From the NCBI RefSeq assembly GCF_002433005.1, contig NZ_DJHF01000022.1, positions 1 through 64,000 of the forward strand: a stretch of 64,000 nt of DNA, read 5' to 3'. The translations under genes and the position numbers were made by a program. Below are positions 1-9,820 of this stretch, one piece after another (the stretch's first letter is position 1; the number at the start of each line of letters is the position of its first letter). The stretch is from Acetomicrobium sp. UBA5826. GTDB taxonomy: Bacteria; Synergistota; Synergistia; Synergistales; Acetomicrobiaceae. The notes below the pieces were generated by a model, which searched no databases, was not told the origin of the DNA, and was given only the letters and a program-made list of their open reading frames with translations.

Positions 1-1023
1 GTAGCCAGCGGAGGTATCATTCAACATATCACCTACCCGGACAATTTCATGCAGGAGATGGAAACTACTATTAGCCAGATTGCCGGGCTTTCCGATGATC
101 CCTTAATGAAGGCAATCATCGTCAACCAAGCCATTCCCGGAACCACCGAGGCATTTAGGCGCGTAAAGGAAAGAAGGCCTGATATCCTTTGCTTCGCCGG
201 AGAAGCACACGAAGACCCCGGAGTTATCGAATCAGTAGCCGACCTTGCGATCAACGTACACAACATCTACAGAGGTTACCTAATACCTCTTGCCGCCAAG
301 AAGATAGGGGCTACCGACTTCGTCCACATATCCTTCCCTCGTCATATGAGCTACGAACTGCTATCGAGAAGGCGCAACATAATGGAAGCAGCATGTAACG
401 ACATAGGCCTTAAATTCCACTTCGAGACGGCTCCGGATCCCGTAAGCGATGTGGGAGTAGCGGGAGCACAGCAGTTTATACTCGAAAAAGTTCCGGCATG
501 GCTTGAAAAATACGGACCCAATACTGCCTTTTTCTGCACCAACGACGCCCACACCGAACCGTTGATCAGGCAAATAGTCGCTCACGGCGGATACTTCGTA
601 GAAGCCGATCTGCCTTCGCCTCTGATGGGATACCCCGGAGCATTGGGAATTGACCTCTCTGCCGAGAAGGGCGATTTTCTGGCCATCACCAAGAAGATCG
701 AAGAGGTAATCATTGAAAAAGGTGCATCCGGACGATTGGGGACCTGGGTTTACTCCTACGGTTATACGACTACTGCAGGATTAGGTGAGCTGGCAATACG
801 CATCCTCGATGGAAAGGCCGAGATATCCTTGGAAGACCTCGCAGCCTGCTATGAAAAATTCACTCCCGGCGCTACGTGGAACTGCGGTTATTACGTGGAC
901 CTCAACACCGGCATAGAAAAGACAAATCACATGTTGGTGTACCAAGATACATATGTCTTTGGCAAGGGCTTCCTCGAGATGACCAAGGTTGAAGTTCCGG
1001 AGAAATATCTAACCATTAAGTAA
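1..1023 (+). CDS. DUF3798-family substrate-binding protein of an ABC transporter (5' end outside window)
   Basis: The reading frame is open from base 1, so the start codon and any lipoprotein signal lie upstream; 340 residues are visible. The sequence matches what I remember of the DUF3798 family, periplasmic-binding-protein-like proteins of anaerobic bacteria, including the stretches SFPRHMSYELLSRRR, ETAPDPVSDVGVAGAQQF and DLPSPLMGYPGALGIDLSAE. It is followed by an ATPase and two permeases on the same strand, so it is probably the extracytoplasmic ligand-binding component of that importer. The ligand is unknown; the ATPase and permeases are of the sugar/nucleoside type. Confidence 0.85.
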   Translation, partial: VASGGIIQHITYPDNFMQEMETTISQIAGLSDDPLMKAIIVNQAIPGTTEAFRRVKERRPDILCFAGEAHEDPGVIESVADLAINVHNIYRGYLIPLAAKKIGATDFVHISFPRHMSYELLSRRRNIMEAACNDIGLKFHFETAPDPVSDVGVAGAQQFILEKVPAWLEKYGPNTAFFCTNDAHTEPLIRQIVAHGGYFVEADLPSPLMGYPGALGIDLSAEKGDFLAITKKIEEVIIEKGASGRLGTWVYSYGYTTTAGLGELAIRILDGKAEISLEDLAACYEKFTPGATWNCGYYVDLNTGIEKTNHMLVYQDTYVFGKGFLEMTKVEVPEKYLTIK

Positions 1024-1127
1024 GTGATTCTCTGTAAAAGGCATGTAAATCAGTGTTAACCAGAGGGGAAGCGGGGCTTCCCCTCTGCAATCTTGTGCTC
1101 ATGTTAAAGGAGTAAGAGGTGAATTGA

Positions 1128-2738
1128 ATGTCTTCAACGCTGCTTAAAATGCAAGGTATTACCAAGTCCTTTTTCGAGAACAAGGTATTGCGGAATGTCA
1201 ATATCACTCTCGAAAGAGGGGAAATATTAGGCCTGGTTGGCGAAAACGGTGCCGGGAAATCCACTTTAATGAACATACTTTTCGGCCTGCCCATCATATT
1301 TGAAACAGGGGGCTTCGAGGGGAAAATCTATCTTGAGGACCAAGAGATGCACTTTACCAGCCCGTTACAGGCTCTTGATGCCGGCATCGGAATGGTGCAC
1401 CAAGAATTTTCACTAATACCGGGGTTCACTGCCGCAGAAAATATCGTTCTCAACAGAGAGTCCACCATGTATAACTTTTTGGTAGAAATATTTGGCGAAA
1501 GGCTTGCAACTTTAGATTACCCAAAGATCAAATCCAGAGCCACAAACGCTATCGGAAGATTAGGGCTTTCCCTGGATCCGGACATGATTGTCTCCGAAAT
1601 GCCCGTAGGACACAAGCAGTTCACCGAGATAGCACGAGAAATTGAAAAGGAAAACACCAAATTACTGGTATTGGACGAGCCTACTGCCGTACTAACCGAA
1701 TCAGAGGCAAAGATATTGCTCGATGCCATGAGACGCCTGGCATCTCAAGGAATAGGCATCATATTCATATCTCACAGGCTGCAGGAAGTATTAGAAGCAT
1801 GCGATCGCATCGTCGTCTTGAGAGATGGAGAGATAACCCTCGAGAAAAAGGCCAACGAAACAAACCTGCGCGAGATAGCAAGTGCAATGGTAGGGCGCCG
1901 AATTGAAGGTTTGACTCAAAGGACCGGAGAGGATAGGGCCTTTACAAAGCCGATTTTAACAGTCGAACATCTCTGGGTAGACATGCCCGGCGAAACTGTG
2001 AGGGACGTCAATCTCGAGGTATACGAGGGTGAAATATTGGGCATTGGTGGTTTGGCAGGTCAGGGGAAACTCGGAATAGCAAACGGAATAATGGGGCTTT
2101 TCCCGTCAGGCGGAAAGGTCACCTTTCAAGGAGATGAACTGCCTTTGAACAATCCCGCCGTTCCCTTAAAAAAGGGGATCGGTTTCGTATCCGAAGACAG
2201 GCGAGGAGTGGGGTTGATCCTCGATGAGGGAATTGCGTTTAATATAGTCTTTACCGCGATGCAAATACACGACGCATATCTCAAAACTTACCTGGGCGGT
2301 CTCGTAAAGTGGAGGAACGATCAAGAGATCGTAAAGGCAGCGAAACAATACATAGAGATGCTTGCAATCAGATGCGTTCACGAAAACCAAAAGGTCAAGG
2401 AGCTCTCAGGAGGAAACCAGCAGAAGGTATGTCTGGCCAGGGCTTTCGCCCTTGACCCGAAGCTGCTTTTCGTATCCGAGCCCACAAGGGGTATCGATAT
2501 TGGAGCGAAAAAACTTGTTCTCGATATGATATATCAGCGCAACAGGCAACACGGGACCACAATTGTAGTGACCTCCTCCGAGCTCGAAGAAATGCGTGCC
2601 ATCTGCGATCGTATAGCAATAGTTCACGAAGGAAAAATTGCGGGCATACTTCCCGCTTCAAGCGACAGCTCAGAGTTTGGCCTTCTCCTGATGGGGGCTA
2701 AGGCATCAAACGAGGAAGGTGTGATCTCAGTTGGATAG
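1128..2738 (+). CDS. ABC transporter ATPase, two nucleotide-binding domains (sugar/nucleoside importer type)
   Basis: The 536-residue protein has two fused ABC domains like RbsA/MglA. The first has Walker A GENGAGKST near residues 38-46, an unusual signature VGHKQ in place of LSGGQ, and Walker B LLVLDEPTA. The second has a degenerate Walker A (GLAGQGKLG) but a good signature (LSGGNQQ) and FVSEPTRG, the usual asymmetry of this class. The ATG follows purine-rich AAAGGAG and AGAGGTG stretches. The gene overlaps the next one by 8 nt. It should power the importer formed by the flanking permeases and DUF3798 protein; substrate unknown. Confidence 0.9.
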   Translation: MSSTLLKMQGITKSFFENKVLRNVNITLERGEILGLVGENGAGKSTLMNILFGLPIIFETGGFEGKIYLEDQEMHFTSPLQALDAGIGMVHQEFSLIPGFTAAENIVLNRESTMYNFLVEIFGERLATLDYPKIKSRATNAIGRLGLSLDPDMIVSEMPVGHKQFTEIAREIEKENTKLLVLDEPTAVLTESEAKILLDAMRRLASQGIGIIFISHRLQEVLEACDRIVVLRDGEITLEKKANETNLREIASAMVGRRIEGLTQRTGEDRAFTKPILTVEHLWVDMPGETVRDVNLEVYEGEILGIGGLAGQGKLGIANGIMGLFPSGGKVTFQGDELPLNNPAVPLKKGIGFVSEDRRGVGLILDEGIAFNIVFTAMQIHDAYLKTYLGGLVKWRNDQEIVKAAKQYIEMLAIRCVHENQKVKELSGGNQQKVCLARAFALDPKLLFVSEPTRGIDIGAKKLVLDMIYQRNRQHGTTIVVTSSELEEMRAICDRIAIVHEGKIAGILPASSDSSEFGLLLMGAKASNEEGVISVG

Positions 2739-3777
2739 GATAAAAAAATTCATCATTGACATTGGGTGGCCTCGTGCCATCATCGCTCTCTTTTTGTTGG
2801 CCCTCTTCGTCATAGCGCCATTCGTAAACGTCCGACTTGACTCTTCCATAAGCGATACCTTGGTAAGATTTGGTATGAACGGCGTATTGGTTTTAGCCAT
2901 GGTTCCAATGATACAATCCGGTTGCGGGCTCAATTTTGGATTGCCTCTTGGAATCATAGCTGGGCTTCTAGGTGCAACGATGAGCCTAGAGTTCAACGCT
3001 GTCGGATTTCTTGGTTTTTTCATGGCAATCGCCTTGGCCACGCCATTCGCTCTCATATTTGGTTGGGGTTACGGACAGCTTTTGAACAGGGTCAAGGGCG
3101 GAGAGATGATGATAGCGACCTATGTTGGCTTTTCCTCCGTCGCTTTCATGTGCATAATGTGGTTGCTTTTGCCTTATAATAACCCCACTATGGTATGGGG
3201 ATACGCAGGGAAAGGCCTTCGAACCACGATTAGCGTTCAAGAATATTGGGGCGGCGTTCTTAACAATTTCCTTTCGATAAGGATCGGCGAATTTTTCTAC
3301 ATCCCCACCGGCACCATATTGTTTTTTGCCCTTATGTCCCTGCTTATATGGATGTTCTTTCGCACCAAAATGGGTACTGCCATATCGGCTGTCGGCGCCA
3401 ATCCCGACTTTGCCCGAGCCGCTGGGATAAACATAGACAGAATGCGAACGATATCTGTAATGTTGTCCACGCTGCTTGGAGCTATAGGAATAATCGTTTA
3501 CGAACAGAGCTTCGGATTCATTCAGCTTTACATGGGACCCTTCTTTATGGCCTTCCCGTCGGTGGCAGCCATCCTGCTCGGCGGTGCCTCGATCAATAGA
3601 GCCACTCTAACGCATGTCGTGATCGGCACGTTCCTATTTCAAGGCATATTAACGATGACGCCTTCCGTAATTAATAGCATGCTGCAGACGGATATGTCGG
3701 AGGTAATTAGGATCATCGCATCCAACGGTATGATCCTCTATGCATTGACAAGGGGAGTAAGGGTGAAATCGCGATGA
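2731..3777 (+). CDS. ABC transporter permease (RbsC/LivH superfamily)
   Basis: This 348-residue protein is almost wholly hydrophobic, with about eight to ten membrane segments. It carries the conserved cytoplasmic stretch TAISAVGANPDFARAAGI, typical of BPD_transp_2 permeases, where the ATPase docks. Translation starts at TTG 2731, inside the end of the ATPase gene, so the two are translationally coupled. The C-terminus overlaps the start of the second permease by 4 nt (ATGA). It presumably forms one half of a heterodimeric channel. Confidence 0.88.
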   Translation: MDRIKKFIIDIGWPRAIIALFLLALFVIAPFVNVRLDSSISDTLVRFGMNGVLVLAMVPMIQSGCGLNFGLPLGIIAGLLGATMSLEFNAVGFLGFFMAIALATPFALIFGWGYGQLLNRVKGGEMMIATYVGFSSVAFMCIMWLLLPYNNPTMVWGYAGKGLRTTISVQEYWGGVLNNFLSIRIGEFFYIPTGTILFFALMSLLIWMFFRTKMGTAISAVGANPDFARAAGINIDRMRTISVMLSTLLGAIGIIVYEQSFGFIQLYMGPFFMAFPSVAAILLGGASINRATLTHVVIGTFLFQGILTMTPSVINSMLQTDMSEVIRIIASNGMILYALTRGVRVKSR

Positions 3778-4874
3778 AAAAGAGAGAGGCTAAATTTACA
3801 ATAAAAAGATTTTTGATGACAAACATCGTGCCAATTCTTTTTATACTGTTGTCAGCCTTTGCCATACCAATTTCGCAATTTTCGGCGAACTACCTGATAC
3901 AGGAGATGCTAATTCGCCTGGCGAGAAACTCTTTTCTGGTGCTTTCCCTTCTGATACCGATCATAGCAGGCATGGGCCTGAATTTTGGCATGGTGCTAGG
4001 TGCAATGGCCGGACAAATAGGGCTGATACTCATTACCGACTGGAAGATATTGGGTATTCCGGGAATGGCCTTGGCCGCCATAATAGCAACTCCCCTGGCG
4101 ATAGCCCTGGGGTGGATGTGCGGTACTATACTAAATCGTGCCAAGGGAAGAGAAATGGTCACTTCCTATATATTGGGGTTCTTCGTAAATGGCCTCTATC
4201 AACTGGTCGTACTCTACTTTTTCGGATATTTAATACCAATACGCAGCCCGGAACTGGTGCTTTCCAGAGGCTATGGCATCAGGAACGCCGTCAATCTCTT
4301 GGGCATCAGGAACTGCCTGGACTATTTTATTCCAGTTACAATTCATGGCGTTAAAGTCCCCCTGGGAACTTTCATCGTTATTGCCATATTCAGCGCCTTT
4401 ATAGTATGGTTCCGTCGCACCAAGCTAGGGCAGGATATGCGAGCTGTCGGCCAAGATATGGAAGTGGCTCGTTCGGCGGGCATTGCCGTAGAGCGCACCA
4501 GATTGATCTCTATAGTGATTTCGACGGTGTTGGCAGCTTACGGACAGATAATATTTTTACAAAACATAGGCACCCTCAACACTTATAACAGCCATGAACA
4601 GGCTGGGATGTTCGCCATCGCAGCGCTGTTGGTAGGAGGAGCAAGTGTAGCGAAGGCAACTCTACCCAACGTCTTCGTAGGAGTCGTGTTATTCCACCTC
4701 ATGTTCGTCGTATCGCCCATGGCCGGCAAATACCTAATAGGACAAGCACAGCTTGGAGAATACTTCCGAGTTTTCGTCTCTTATGGGGTTGTCGCTTTGG
4801 CTCTGGCTATATACGAGTGGCGCCGCGCTCAGGAACGGGCATATGCAAGGCGCATGTTTAGGGGCGAAGCGTAA
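3774..4874 (+). CDS. ABC transporter permease, second subunit (RbsC/LivH superfamily)
   Basis: This 366-residue multi-spanning protein is a distant paralogue of the preceding permease, sharing the N-terminal MGLNFG motif and the cytoplasmic loop LGQDMRAVGQDMEVARSAGI. It begins in an ATGA overlap with the first permease and is followed after 45 nt by a small membrane-anchored protein. Two different permeases with one double ATPase is the usual arrangement of branched-type sugar and nucleoside importers. Confidence 0.88.
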   Translation: MKKREAKFTIKRFLMTNIVPILFILLSAFAIPISQFSANYLIQEMLIRLARNSFLVLSLLIPIIAGMGLNFGMVLGAMAGQIGLILITDWKILGIPGMALAAIIATPLAIALGWMCGTILNRAKGREMVTSYILGFFVNGLYQLVVLYFFGYLIPIRSPELVLSRGYGIRNAVNLLGIRNCLDYFIPVTIHGVKVPLGTFIVIAIFSAFIVWFRRTKLGQDMRAVGQDMEVARSAGIAVERTRLISIVISTVLAAYGQIIFLQNIGTLNTYNSHEQAGMFAIAALLVGGASVAKATLPNVFVGVVLFHLMFVVSPMAGKYLIGQAQLGEYFRVFVSYGVVALALAIYEWRRAQERAYARRMFRGEA

Positions 4875-4919
4875 GAAGATGTACGTCCCATGCAATTTTT
4901 CCCGGAGGGGGTAATAAAT

Positions 4920-5309
4920 TTGAAGAAACGCCTTATTATGCAAATTGGCCTCGTCGTTCTGCTAATCGTAATAAGCATATTCTTATATCGAATCGGCAAG
5001 GGCTTCCAACTGATCGTAGAAAATAAAAATTATACTCTGGGTGACGTCGTATACGAAGCAGAGGGTCCAGTTAGGGTTACTTTCGATGACGAAATCCAGT
5101 TAGACCTCAAGAAAAACAGGGCCGATCTGGCCATCTTGGTTGGCTACGGCAAACATAAGATAAAAGTGGAAGTTTTGGACAACAACGGCAACACCATAAG
5201 GACAGTCGAAAAGACCTTTTCTCTCAGCGGCAAAGAAGGAGATCTTGTGAGCATACCTGCTCTGCTCAACGGAAGCGACAAATGGATCTTCAGGCGAAAC
5301 GTTACTTAA
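4920..5309 (+). CDS. Small membrane-anchored protein of unknown function, transporter-linked
   Basis: I place the start at TTG 4920 because GGAGGGGG lies 8-10 nt upstream; the in-frame ATG at 4890 would include that ribosome-binding site in the coding region. The 129-residue product starts with a positively charged KKR segment, then one hydrophobic helix (about residues 5-22), then a roughly 105-residue extracytoplasmic, probably beta-rich domain with no cysteines or known catalytic motif. It may be a DUF6672-type protein, but that is from memory and unsure. Last gene before the terminator; it probably accompanies the DUF3798 transporter. Confidence 0.7.
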   Translation: MKKRLIMQIGLVVLLIVISIFLYRIGKGFQLIVENKNYTLGDVVYEAEGPVRVTFDDEIQLDLKKNRADLAILVGYGKHKIKVEVLDNNGNTIRTVEKTFSLSGKEGDLVSIPALLNGSDKWIFRRNVT

Positions 5310-5329
5310 GGCATGCTTAAACACCCGAT

Positions 5330-5368
5330 AAGCTCCCACCCCAAGCCATGAGTGGGAGCTTATTTTTT
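5330..5368 (+). terminator. Rho-independent terminator of the DUF3798 transporter operon
   Basis: A 10-bp perfect stem AAGCTCCCAC/GTGGGAGCTT (5330-5339 with 5352-5361) has a 12-nt loop and is followed by ATTTTTT on the plus strand. It lies 21 nt after the last transporter gene. There is no T-run on the minus strand, so it does not clearly end the converging ilv operon. Confidence 0.88.
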
Positions 5369-5408
5369 CGATTACGAAGCAATTTGGTTGGCATCAATTT
5401 GTGGATTC

Positions 5409-7073
5409 TCAAGCTTCAAGGATCATTTCGTCCATCCCGCCGCCCGGGGGAACCATCGGGAAGACCTTCTCCTTCGTAGGAACAATGCATTCCACCAATG
5501 TAGGCCCTTCTTGACTTAATGCCATTTGAAGTGTAGAGCTGATCTCATGAGAACGTTCAATTCGATAGCCCTTCACTCCAAACCCTCTTGCTATTTCCAC
5601 CAGCGAGCGCGACGGCGCTTCATTGGTGGCCGAATACCTTTCGTTCCAGAACAGCTCTTGCCATTGCCTTACCATGCCAAGGCTGGAATTGTTTATGACA
5701 ATCAGCTTGACGGGCAAATTATATCTGACGCAAGTCTCGAGCTCCTGTACGTTCATCAAAAAGCTTCCGTCACCGGAAATACAAAGGACGGGTCGGTCTA
5801 AAAGGGCAAAGGCCGCACCAATTGCAGCAGGAAGGCCGTATCCCATAGTCCCAAGACCTCCGGAAGACAAAAAGGTTCCTGGAAACTTTACCTGCCAGTG
5901 AAGGGCAGCCCACATCTGGTTTTGTCCCACCTCAGTGGAGACTATTTGTTGAGGTTCGACCATTTTTCTAAGAGACATCAAAAGGACGCGAGGAGTTATG
6001 TAAGAGCTGTCATCGTCGCATAGTTCCTCCTGTTTAAATTTCTCTATGTCCTTGAGCCAGGTGGAACGGTCGCGAGCTTTAATTTCCCTATGCAAACTCG
6101 ATATAATCTTTCCTGCATCGCCTATCAGAAAGTGAGACGCTCTTATGTTCTTGTTGATTTCCGCAGGATCGACATCGATATGTATGATCTTTGCATTTGG
6201 AGCAAAGCGGGTTGCTCTACCCGTCGTCCTGTCGGAAAAACGTGTTCCTACCCCAATGACCAGATCGGCTTCCAGGATCGCCCTATTGGCCGCAGGGCGC
6301 CCGTGCATTCCGGCCATGCCCAAGGACAAAAAATTTCCTTCTGGATAGGCCCCTTTGCCCATGAGAGTGGTAGCCACAGGCATCCTGAATTCATCGATAA
6401 AGCTGCTAAATGCTGCGCTTGCTCGGGAGTGTATAACCCCTCCCCCAAGAAGCAACAAGGGCCGTTCGGCTTTATTGATGGCCTCAACCACATCGCCCCA
6501 CATCGTAAGATCCTCGTTCCTTTCGGGATGATATCCCGGAAATTCTAACTTGGGAGGATAGACAAACTCTCCTTCCTCGTTTTGAACGTCCACGGGCAAA
6601 ACTATCAAAACGGGACCCGGCCTTCCTGTTGTGGCGATGTAAAAGGCCCCACGCACCGCCTTTGGAATTTCAGAAGCGCTTTTTACCAAAAAGCTGTGCT
6701 TCACCATTGACATGGAACAGCCAAAGATATCGGCCTCCTGAAATGCATCAGTTCCCATCACCTTCGTAGCTACCTGGCCGGCGATCACGACCACAGGAAT
6801 GGAATCCATATAGGCCGAAGCCAAGGGAGTCACTATATTGGTAGCACCGGGTCCCGACGTAACGAAACAGACGCCCGGTTTTCCCCTTACCCTCGCATAT
6901 CCGTCGGCCGCATGCCCTACCGCTTGTTCATGGCGCATCAATACGTGTCTTATCTTTGAATCGTATAGGGCATCATAAAGCGGAATTACTGTCCCTCCAG
7001 GGTATCCGAACACCGTCTCCACGGCCTCTTCTTCCAACGCCTTAATTATCATCTGTGCCCCTGTCAAACGCAT
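5409..7073 (-). CDS. ilvB: Acetolactate synthase large (catalytic) subunit
   Basis: A thiamine-diphosphate enzyme of 554 residues that condenses two pyruvates to acetolactate, or pyruvate with 2-ketobutyrate, the first common step to valine, leucine and isoleucine. The N-terminus has the catalytic-glutamate region EEEAVETVFGYPGG. The C-terminal third has the ThDP/Mg motif GDGSFLMNVQEL, ending with an Asn pair in INN. It is the last gene of the ilv-leu operon, 5 nt after leuB; the small subunit is encoded by the first gene. Confidence 0.95.
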   Translation of the reverse strand: MRLTGAQMIIKALEEEAVETVFGYPGGTVIPLYDALYDSKIRHVLMRHEQAVGHAADGYARVRGKPGVCFVTSGPGATNIVTPLASAYMDSIPVVVIAGQVATKVMGTDAFQEADIFGCSMSMVKHSFLVKSASEIPKAVRGAFYIATTGRPGPVLIVLPVDVQNEEGEFVYPPKLEFPGYHPERNEDLTMWGDVVEAINKAERPLLLLGGGVIHSRASAAFSSFIDEFRMPVATTLMGKGAYPEGNFLSLGMAGMHGRPAANRAILEADLVIGVGTRFSDRTTGRATRFAPNAKIIHIDVDPAEINKNIRASHFLIGDAGKIISSLHREIKARDRSTWLKDIEKFKQEELCDDDSSYITPRVLLMSLRKMVEPQQIVSTEVGQNQMWAALHWQVKFPGTFLSSGGLGTMGYGLPAAIGAAFALLDRPVLCISGDGSFLMNVQELETCVRYNLPVKLIVINNSSLGMVRQWQELFWNERYSATNEAPSRSLVEIARGFGVKGYRIERSHEISSTLQMALSQEGPTLVECIVPTKEKVFPMVPPGGGMDEMILEA

Positions 7074-7078
7074 TTAAC

Positions 7079-8218
7079 TCACATCCTTTGGATAATTGAG
7101 GCAACCGTGTCTCCGACTTCTGAAGTTGTCGCCTCACCACCAAGCTCTATAGGATGTCTTTGCCGCGGAAAGGCCCTTAAATATTCCAAAACAGCATTTT
7201 TTACGGCTTCGGACGCCTCGGCTTGTGCAAGATGTTCAAGCATTAAACCTGCCGACAATATGGCAGCTAAGGGATTTGCCCTTCCTGTACCGGCTATATC
7301 GGGCGCAGAACCATGAACCGGCTCGAACATCGATAGGCCATCTCCTATGTTTGCGCTGGGCGACAAACCCAACCCGCCCGTAAGTCCCGCCAGGAGATCG
7401 CTTACGATGTCGCCAAACAAATTTGGACATAAGATCACGCCATATCCCGAGGGATCTCTTGCAAGCTGATAACAGAGGGCATCTACATTGACCAGTTTAA
7501 GCGATATCCCCTCTTTTGAGGTCTCCTCTTTCGCTATTTCTTCCCAAAAGCCGTACAGCTCTTTCACGGCGTTTGATTTCGTCGCTAGCACTATTTCGCT
7601 TGCCTTTCTGCGACGGGCCAAGTTGCAGGCATAGCGCGTAATGCGCCTAACGCCCATTTCCGTAGCCAAAGCCAACTGTGCAGCAAATTTCATGGAAGGA
7701 TCAACTTTTAGGGAAAGGGCTCCCTTTAATTTATATGAAGGTCTCTTCATATCCACCGTTGCCTCGATCTCTTCGTTAGAAAGAAAGCCCAAACCTACGT
7801 AAAGGTCTTCGGTGTTTTCTCTGACCACAACTATATCCATATCCTCTCCCTTCTTCAAAGGCGTAGGAACATTGGGATAGGTTGAGGCAGGCCTCAAATT
7901 AACGTATTGATCGAAATGAAACCTCGTCTTCAGCAATATTCCCCGTTCAAGGACACCCGGAGGAACCCTGGGATCTCCTATGGCTCCCTGCAGCAGCGCG
8001 CAGCACTGCTGCATCTCTTCCAACGCTTCGTCCGGCAAGATCTCTCCTGTATTCAAGTAGTGTTCGGCCCCGTAGGGAAATTTCCTCCACTCCACGGAAA
8101 AACCAAACGAACTTGCAGCAGTTTCAACGACCTTTCGCGCCTCAGCAATCACGTCTTTCCCTATGCCATCTCCCGGCAAAAGCCCGATACGATACGTCAT
8201 TTTAGCATCATGGGCCAT
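7079..8218 (-). CDS. leuB: 3-isopropylmalate dehydrogenase-like beta-decarboxylating dehydrogenase
   Basis: Member of the isocitrate/isopropylmalate dehydrogenase family. In this leucine operon it most likely oxidises and decarboxylates 3-isopropylmalate. The N-terminal GLLPGDGIGKDV and C-terminal FEPVHGSAPDIAGTGRANP stretches are family hallmarks. The substrate-specificity helix reads VVVRENTEDLYVG, more like archaeal LeuB and isocitrate or homoisocitrate dehydrogenases than the VRELTGG of common bacterial LeuB. I chose ATG 8218, about 8 nt after GAGGGGG; GTG 8227 is an alternative. leuC and leuD are not in the window. Confidence 0.85.
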   Translation of the reverse strand: MAHDAKMTYRIGLLPGDGIGKDVIAEARKVVETAASSFGFSVEWRKFPYGAEHYLNTGEILPDEALEEMQQCCALLQGAIGDPRVPPGVLERGILLKTRFHFDQYVNLRPASTYPNVPTPLKKGEDMDIVVVRENTEDLYVGLGFLSNEEIEATVDMKRPSYKLKGALSLKVDPSMKFAAQLALATEMGVRRITRYACNLARRRKASEIVLATKSNAVKELYGFWEEIAKEETSKEGISLKLVNVDALCYQLARDPSGYGVILCPNLFGDIVSDLLAGLTGGLGLSPSANIGDGLSMFEPVHGSAPDIAGTGRANPLAAILSAGLMLEHLAQAEASEAVKNAVLEYLRAFPRQRHPIELGGEATTSEVGDTVASIIQRM

Positions 8219-8242
8219 CTTCCCCACCCCCTCTCCTCGACA

Positions 8243-9805
8243 TTACACCGTGCTCACATACTGCGGAAAGATGTTAATCCCTCTAGCCTCCGCAATTTGG
8301 ACCAGTCGATTTACGGCGTTTAAATAGGCCTTTATGCTCGCCTCTATGACGTCGGTGCTCGCTCCTCTTCCTTGGGCCAACACGCCCTTTAATTTCACAA
8401 CTACCACCGCTTCTCCCACTGCATCGGAACGCTCGCTGACTGCGGAAATCTTGTAGCTGACCAACTCCGGTTCGATGTTTATTATCCTTTTTATCGCCTT
8501 GTAAGCTGCATCAACAGGGCCGTTGCCTGTGGCGGCATCGCTCACAGTCCTTTCGCCGTCGGAAATCACCACGGTAGCAGATCCCCTGCCGCCCGCTCCT
8601 ACATTGACCATGAAATCCCTCAACTCAAAGGTCTTCTTCGTTGCGCCTCCAAGAATTTCGTCCACGACCAAAGCTTCAATATCGCCGTCGCTGACGATCC
8701 CCTTTTTATCGCATAAATCCTTGAATAACACGAAGGCCTTTGCCATCTCTTCTTCGTTTAAATGATATCCGAGGCCTTTTATCCTCTCCGAAAAGGCGTG
8801 TCTCCCGGAATGCTTTCCCAACACCAATTTAGTGTCGGGAGCTCCTACGTCCCGAGGTCTCATGATCTCGTATGTCCTCTTATCGCATAAGACACCGTGC
8901 TGATGTATTCCGGCCTCATGAGAAAAGGCGTTATCTCCCACGACTGCTTTATTGGGAGGTACGACGAAACCCGTCAATCGAGACACAAGCCTGCTAGTGG
9001 GATAAAGGTGAGTAGTGTTTATGCCTGTCTCGGTTCCAAAGTACTCTTTTCTGGTACGCAAGGCCATGACAATTTCTTCCAGTGAAGCGTTGCCGGCGCG
9101 TTCGCCTATTCCGTTTATTGTGCACTCTACCTGTCTTGCCCCCGCCTTAACTGCAGCCAGGGAATTTGCCACGGCCAAGCCCAGGTCATCATGACAGTGA
9201 ACCGACCATATTACATCTTCTCTGCCTACGCCCTTCATCACCCTAGAAAAGAAATCTCCAAATTCTTCGGGTATGGCGTATCCTACGGTATCGGGCAAGT
9301 TCAAAGTGGTTGCCCCGCAATCTGCTGCGACCTTGAAGGCTTCTATCAGAAATTCGGGGTCGGACCTGCTGCCATCCTCAGCGGAAAATTCCACGTCGGC
9401 AACGAGGCTTTTGGCATAACTTACAGCGGAACGAATTTCTTCCAACACTTCTTCCCTCGTCATCTTGAGCTTATATTGCATATGGATATCGCTTGTGGCT
9501 ATGAACACGTGAATGCGCGGACGCTCTCCACATTTTACCGACTCAAAGGCAGCCCTTATATCTTCTCTTCTTGTCCTAGACAATCCTGCTATGATAGGAC
9601 CTTTAACCTTTTCAGCTATAAGTCGGACGGCTTCTGCGTCTCCCGGTGAAGCGGCAGGGAAACCGGCTTCTATGATATCTACGCCTAAGGCAGCCAATTG
9701 ATAGGCAATGTGGAGCTTTTCCTGCGAATTTAAATTTATTCCCGGCGACTGCTCTCCATCTCTAAGCGTCGTATCGAATACTCTCACACGATCGTCACTC
9801 ATCAT
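8243..9805 (-). CDS. leuA: 2-isopropylmalate synthase
   Basis: A 520-residue enzyme that joins acetyl-CoA and 2-ketoisovalerate, committing carbon to leucine. The N-terminal TIM barrel begins with the DTTLRDGEQSPG motif and has the metal-binding histidines in SVHCHDDLG and NGIGERAGN, followed by HEAGIHQHG. The C-terminal ~130 residues, starting near GGRGSATVVI, match the LeuA allosteric domain that binds leucine. The ATG has AAGGAG 7 nt upstream. It sits between ilvC and leuB in the operon. Confidence 0.95.
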   Translation of the reverse strand: MMSDDRVRVFDTTLRDGEQSPGINLNSQEKLHIAYQLAALGVDIIEAGFPAASPGDAEAVRLIAEKVKGPIIAGLSRTRREDIRAAFESVKCGERPRIHVFIATSDIHMQYKLKMTREEVLEEIRSAVSYAKSLVADVEFSAEDGSRSDPEFLIEAFKVAADCGATTLNLPDTVGYAIPEEFGDFFSRVMKGVGREDVIWSVHCHDDLGLAVANSLAAVKAGARQVECTINGIGERAGNASLEEIVMALRTRKEYFGTETGINTTHLYPTSRLVSRLTGFVVPPNKAVVGDNAFSHEAGIHQHGVLCDKRTYEIMRPRDVGAPDTKLVLGKHSGRHAFSERIKGLGYHLNEEEMAKAFVLFKDLCDKKGIVSDGDIEALVVDEILGGATKKTFELRDFMVNVGAGGRGSATVVISDGERTVSDAATGNGPVDAAYKAIKRIINIEPELVSYKISAVSERSDAVGEAVVVVKLKGVLAQGRGASTDVIEASIKAYLNAVNRLVQIAEARGINIFPQYVSTV

Positions 9806-9820
9806 TCGACATCTCCTTTT

